Below the pieces are notes generated by a model. It saw only the letters and a program-made list of their open reading frames with translations, was not told the DNA's origin and did not search any database. DNA of 7,654 nt from UBA12151 sp964600645 (lineage in GTDB: Bacteria; Patescibacteriota; Minisyncoccia; Moranbacterales; UBA9337), in the NCBI GenBank assembly GCA_964600645.1, contig CAZRJL010000042.1:1-7654 (forward strand). Direction: 5' to 3'. The translations under genes were made by a program, and so were the position numbers. Positions 4,408 through 7,654 of the stretch are shown here, piece by piece (position 1 is the stretch's first letter; each line of letters starts with the position of its first letter).

Positions 4408-5871
4408 TTATTTATTAATCTCAAAAGTATGGGCGGCATTCAAAAGTCCTTCCTCGTCAAACCATTTTCCCATAAGTTGCCCTCCGATTGGAAGTTGCTT
4501 GGAAGAATCGCCCTTTTCGGAAATCATACCAATCGGAAAAGAAATTGCCGGAACACCCACCAGATTGGCAGTGATGGTATATATATCCGACAAATACATT
4601 TTCATCGGGTCATCAGTTTTCTCTCCAAACTTAAACGCCACTTCCGGCGCAGTCGGAGAAAATATAAAATCAACATCTTCGAAGGCTTTTTCAAAATCTT
4701 GCTTAATAAGCGCGCGCACTTTTTGCGCTTTTTTGTAATACGCATCGTAATATCCAGCGCTAAGCGCATAGGTTCCAAGCATTATCCTTTTTTTGACTTC
4801 ATCGCCAAAACCATATTTCCGGCTATCCAGATATGTCTCCAGAAGTGTTCGCGGCAAATCTTCACCCTCTTTACTGTCATCCCTCTCGTCATTTATTCTT
4901 AATCCATATTTTATTCCGTCAAATCTTGCTAAATTAGAACTCACCTCTGAAGGCATAATCATATAATATGTCGCCAGAGAATATTGGCTATGTGGCAAAG
5001 AAATTTCTTTTATTTCCGCTCCCAGTTTTTTATATTTTTCAATCGCGTCATTTACTATTTTTCCAATATCTTCACTCAATCCTTCGAAATACTCTTTAAC
5101 AATCCCAATTTTAATTCCCCGCACATTACCGGTAAGATAATTCGTATAATCTTTCGCGCCACTTTGCGCGCTTGTGGCATCCATCTTATCCTCGCCGGAA
5201 ATCACCGATAAAACAATCGCTACATCTTCTATAGTCTTTCCGAAAGGTCCGATTTGATCGAGACTGGAAGCCATTGCGATCGCACCGTAACGAGAAACAC
5301 GTCCATAGGTAGGTTTGAGTCCGACAATTCCGCAAAAAGACGCTGGCTGACGAATCGATCCTCCGGTGTCTGTTCCCAAAGCGCAAACCGCCAAATCTCC
5401 AGCCACCGCGGCGGCGCTGCCTCCGGAAGATCCGCCCGGAACTCTTTCCAAATCAAGCGGATTTCTGGTTTTTTGATAGGCGCTGCTTTCTGTTGAAGAA
5501 CCCATTGCAAATTCATCCATATTGGTCTTTCCTAAAATCACCGCTCCGGCTTCTTTGAGTTTTTTTATTACAGTCGCGTCGTATGGAGCAAAATAATTAT
5601 CCAAAATTTTCGACCCGGCGGTTGTCCGCACTCCCATCACGCAAAGATTATCTTTGATCGCCATTGGTATTCCTTCCATAATTCCAATTTCTTCTCCCCG
5701 GGAAATTTTCTCATCGATTTTCCTCGCCTGCTCCAATGCCAAATCTTCAGTCAAAGTCAAATAAGCGCCGATTTCTCCATCTTTTTCTTTAATATGCGCA
5801 AAATAACCCTCCGCCAATTCAACTGCAGTTATTTCTCTACTAACAAGTTTATTATGTAATTCCCTGATCAT
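4408..5871 (-). CDS. gatA: Asp-tRNA(Asn)/Glu-tRNA(Gln) amidotransferase subunit A
   Basis: GatA is the glutaminase subunit of GatCAB: it releases ammonia from glutamine (or asparagine), which GatB then uses to turn Glu-tRNA(Gln) or Asp-tRNA(Asn) into the amidated form. The 487 residues are the normal full length. The amidase signature is plain: Lys73 in AIKDN, Ser148 in PGGSSGGSAAAVA, and nucleophile Ser172 in TDTGGSIRQPAS; the 75- and 24-residue spacings equal those of S. aureus GatA (Lys79, Ser154, Ser178). The C-terminal part carries the GTYALSAGYYDAYY and SPTAPEVAF segments typical of GatA. The ATG at 5871-5869 starts 20 bases after gatC stops; no Shine-Dalgarno is visible. gatB is not in the window. 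Presence of GatCA suggests that Asn-tRNA and/or Gln-tRNA are made by the indirect route. Identification is very secure. Confidence 0.98.
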   Translation of the reverse strand: MIRELHNKLVSREITAVELAEGYFAHIKEKDGEIGAYLTLTEDLALEQARKIDEKISRGEEIGIMEGIPMAIKDNLCVMGVRTTAGSKILDNYFAPYDATVIKKLKEAGAVILGKTNMDEFAMGSSTESSAYQKTRNPLDLERVPGGSSGGSAAAVAGDLAVCALGTDTGGSIRQPASFCGIVGLKPTYGRVSRYGAIAMASSLDQIGPFGKTIEDVAIVLSVISGEDKMDATSAQSGAKDYTNYLTGNVRGIKIGIVKEYFEGLSEDIGKIVNDAIEKYKKLGAEIKEISLPHSQYSLATYYMIMPSEVSSNLARFDGIKYGLRINDERDDSKEGEDLPRTLLETYLDSRKYGFGDEVKKRIMLGTYALSAGYYDAYYKKAQKVRALIKQDFEKAFEDVDFIFSPTAPEVAFKFGEKTDDPMKMYLSDIYTITANLVGVPAISFPIGMISEKGDSSKQLPIGGQLMGKWFDEEGLLNAAHTFEINK

Positions 5872-5891
5872 TGCAACAAATTTAAAATTAT

Positions 5892-6179
5892 TTATAAAAC
5901 GCTTCTTACTTTTATCAAATCATCTTTCAATTCCGGGGCATTTTCCAAAATCGCTTCTCTTTCTTTTTCATTAAGCTCTTTTTTTCTGTCCTCGCTATAA
6001 GCATTGCTGGTTCCGGAGATATGCCCTATCGGTTGGATATTTTCCGTATCCAGCTCTTCCATTTGTTTAAAATAATCCAAAATACCGGAAAGATCTTTTT
6101 GGTATTTTTTGATATCTTCTTCTCGAAGTCCCAATCGAGCCAGTGCGGCAACATTTTTTATTTCTTGTTTAGTCAACAT
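5892..6179 (-). CDS. gatC: Asp-tRNA(Asn)/Glu-tRNA(Gln) amidotransferase subunit C
   Basis: GatC is the small subunit that wraps around and stabilises the GatA-GatB interface in GatCAB. The 95 residues match the usual length. Seen family pattern: VAALARLGLREED (10-22), then Y-x3-L-x2-IL-x-YF (26-37), the EELDTENIQPIGH block (41-53) in which D-T-x-x-(V/I)-x-P-x-x-H is the hallmark, and a C-terminal segment with APELKDDLIKV, where the family usually has a (F/Y)-x-V-P-like end. The ATG (6179-6177) lies 20 bases after the ligA stop, and gatA follows 20 bases downstream, so the three are almost surely co-transcribed. No ribosome-binding site of standard type is seen before the ATG; the leader there is A/T-rich. 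Confidence 0.97.
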   Translation of the reverse strand: MLTKQEIKNVAALARLGLREEDIKKYQKDLSGILDYFKQMEELDTENIQPIGHISGTSNAYSEDRKKELNEKEREAILENAPELKDDLIKVRSVL

Positions 6180-6199
6180 TGTACCAATTTTAAATTTTA

Positions 6200-7654
6200 C
6201 TATTTTATAATTTCCCTAAATTCATCTTCACTCAATATTTTCACTCCGAATTTTTTCGCCTTTTCCAATTTTGATCCCGGATTTTTTCCCGCCAAAACAA
6301 AATCGGTTTTCTTACTCACCGAAGAAGAAATATTTCCTCCTTCTTTTCTAATAATATCCTTTGCTTCGTCCCTTGTCCAGTTTTCCAATTCCCCGGTCAA
6401 AACAAAAACCAATCCTTCCAATTTACTTTTTTTCCCCTCCTTCCCCTTTCTTCCTATTTCTCCCATTTCAATTTCTACCCCTGATTGTTCCATTCTTTGC
6501 AAAATTTCCAAATTTTTCTCATCCCCAAACCATAAAACCAAGCTTTCTGCTACTTTTTCTCCAATACCCTTAATACTCATCCAATCTTCTTTTTTGATTC
6601 TTGGAAAAACTTCCCTAATATCCCCAATCCCCCCAAACTTCCCAACTCCCCAAATTTCTTCCAAATTAGCAGAAATCAATACAGCTGTTTCTTCTCCCGC
6701 ATAACGAATACCAAGAGAATACAAAAATTTTTCCAAAGATATTTTTTTACTCTTTTCAATCGCCTCAATCAAATTGCCAGCCGATTTTGAAGCAAAACGC
6801 TCCAACAGCTCCAAGTCTCCCTTTTTAAGTTCAAAAATATCCGCCACATTAGAGATTAGGCTTTTATTAACCAATTGCTCCACGATTTTTTCGCCCAATC
6901 CATCGATATTGAAACCTTTCTTGCTTACAAAATGAATAATATTTTCAATTTCAATTGCAAAACAGTTTTTATTCAGACAATAATGCGCCGCACTTTCTTC
7001 TTTTTGTTTTCCGTATCCTGTCGTTTTTCGCTCGACGAGACCGCCACAAATCGGACAAGTTTTCGGCATTTGAAAAATTTTTTCCTTGCCGGTGCGCAAA
7101 TTTTTTACCACCTCCACTACTTCCGGAATAACATCTCCAGCTTTTTGAATTACAACTGTGTCTCCAATTCGAATATCCAATCGATAGATTTCATCTTCAT
7201 TATGCAAAGTGGCGCGAGAAACGGTTGAACCGGCGACTTTCACTGGACGAAGATGTGCCACCGGCGTGAGCGCTCCGGTGCGACCGATCTGCACTTGAAT
7301 ATCCTCCACAATCGTTGTTACTTTTTGAGCCGGAAATTTATATGCCACTCCCCAACGCGGAGCTTTTCCTGTATACCCCAGCGCGTCTTGAATTTTTTTG
7401 GAATTTATTTTTACAACCACTCCGTCAATTTCATAGTTTTCATTATTTTTCTTTTCCGTCCAACTCTGATAATATTTTTCAACTTCAAAAATATTCCTGC
7501 ATAGAAGATAATTTTTATTTACCTTGAACCCCAGCTTTTCCAATAACTTCAGCTCTTCTACTTGAGTTTTTGGATCTTCCAACTCTATGTCTCGCTTTAT
7601 AATTTTGATTTTTGATTTTTGATTTTTGATTTTTATAAAGTCTATATCATATAC
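6200..7654 (-). CDS. ligA: NAD+-dependent DNA ligase (5' end beyond the window)
   Basis: LigA seals nicks with 3'-OH and 5'-phosphate ends using NAD+; it is essential in replication and repair. The frame is open to the window edge, giving 484 visible residues of an expected 670 or so; the N-terminal Ia domain and the KxDG lysine are outside. In visible numbering: VYDID at 1-5 (the family's F.YD strand), a low-complexity loop IKIKNQKSKIKIIK (7-20) encoded by a heptanucleotide repeat, KTQ-type segment (29-31), YEIDGVVVKI (74-83, motif IV), YKFPA (105-109, motif V), OB fold with GRTGALTPVA (124-133), zinc finger Cys200, Cys203, Cys226, Cys231, helix-hairpin-helix domain (about 245-375) and a C-terminal BRCT domain (about 410-484). 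A TTG at 7582-7580 could be misread as the start, but homology runs upstream of it. Stop TAG. First gene of the gatC-gatA string. Confidence 0.97.
   Translation of the reverse strand, partial: VYDIDFIKIKNQKSKIKIIKRDIELEDPKTQVEELKLLEKLGFKVNKNYLLCRNIFEVEKYYQSWTEKKNNENYEIDGVVVKINSKKIQDALGYTGKAPRWGVAYKFPAQKVTTIVEDIQVQIGRTGALTPVAHLRPVKVAGSTVSRATLHNEDEIYRLDIRIGDTVVIQKAGDVIPEVVEVVKNLRTGKEKIFQMPKTCPICGGLVERKTTGYGKQKEESAAHYCLNKNCFAIEIENIIHFVSKKGFNIDGLGEKIVEQLVNKSLISNVADIFELKKGDLELLERFASKSAGNLIEAIEKSKKISLEKFLYSLGIRYAGEETAVLISANLEEIWGVGKFGGIGDIREVFPRIKKEDWMSIKGIGEKVAESLVLWFGDEKNLEILQRMEQSGVEIEMGEIGRKGKEGKKSKLEGLVFVLTGELENWTRDEAKDIIRKEGGNISSSVSKKTDFVLAGKNPGSKLEKAKKFGVKILSEDEFREIIK
7607..7634. repeat. Heptanucleotide tandem repeat, four copies, inside ligA
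   Basis: GATTTTT occurs four times in direct tandem (7607-7613, 7614-7620, 7621-7627, 7628-7634), preceded by a degenerate partial unit at 7601-7606. Read on the minus strand it is (AAAAATC)4 and encodes part of a Lys/Ile/Asn-rich loop in the DNA ligase. The unit is not a multiple of three, so gain or loss of one copy would shift the ligA frame. Confidence 0.9.

Noticed and set aside
6021..6704. A 227-codon plus-strand frame across gatC and ligA, and smaller frames over ligA
   Set aside because: Phe/Ser/Pro-rich shadows of Lys/Glu-rich genes on the other strand; no start context or recognisable domain.
7580..7582. TTG as the start codon of a 460-residue ligase
   Set aside because: The frame is open upstream to the window edge and encodes VYDID, which fits the LigA adenylation domain; the ligase is cut by the window, not short.
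7601..7634. The GATTTTT repeats as a CRISPR array or origin iterons
   Set aside because: Units are 7 bases with no spacers and lie within a conserved coding frame.

Overview
The window is a compact bacterial chromosomal segment in which every recognisable gene lies on the minus strand. Small intergenic gaps, A/T-rich spacers, tRNA genes without an encoded CCA end, a ligA-gatC-gatA gene string, and a HEPN-like membrane protein of a type I associate with Candidate Phyla Radiation (Patescibacteria) genomes together suggest a member of that group, perhaps Parcubacteria-like. This placement is inference from gene content and style, not from a marker tree. The standard bacterial code fits: no UGA occurs inside any of the recognised genes, and one gene ends with UGA.

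Read in the direction of transcription (right to left), the layout is as follows. At 7654-3871 lies a putative operon: ligA (NAD+-dependent DNA ligase, 5' end cut by the window edge), gatC and gatA (amidotransferase that makes Asn-tRNA/Gln-tRNA), and a 175-residue membrane-anchored HEPN-like protein. At 3884-3396 is a tRNA cluster with its own promoter: a 5' fragment resembling initiator tRNA with a palindrome in place of its D-loop, then tRNA-fMet(CAU), tRNA-Met(CAU), tRNA-Asp(GUC) and a terminator. At 3380-2872 is an 89-residue membrane protein with promoter and a bidirectional-looking terminator. At 2861-2324 is a small RRM-type RNA-binding protein with a promoter, a leader of about 145 nt rich in secondary structure, and a strong terminator. 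At 2320-20 is pnp (polynucleotide phosphorylase) behind a near-consensus promoter and another leader of about 145 nt.

Four promoters of the sigma-70 type (TTGACA/T, spacer 16-17, TAnAAT or TATACT) can be read by eye. At three junctions the next -35 box begins within 2 to 15 bases of the preceding terminator. The contents centre on information processing: translation (tRNAs, GatCA), RNA decay and binding (PNPase, RRM protein) and DNA ligation.

I did not find a clear new defence or mobile system. The points most worth a second look are the initiator-tRNA fragment carrying a perfect 15-nt palindrome, a four-copy heptanucleotide repeat inside the ligA reading frame, the attenuator-like leader of the RRM gene, the HEPN-like protein whose conserved His position is Tyr, and an initiator tRNA lacking one of the usual three G-C pairs.
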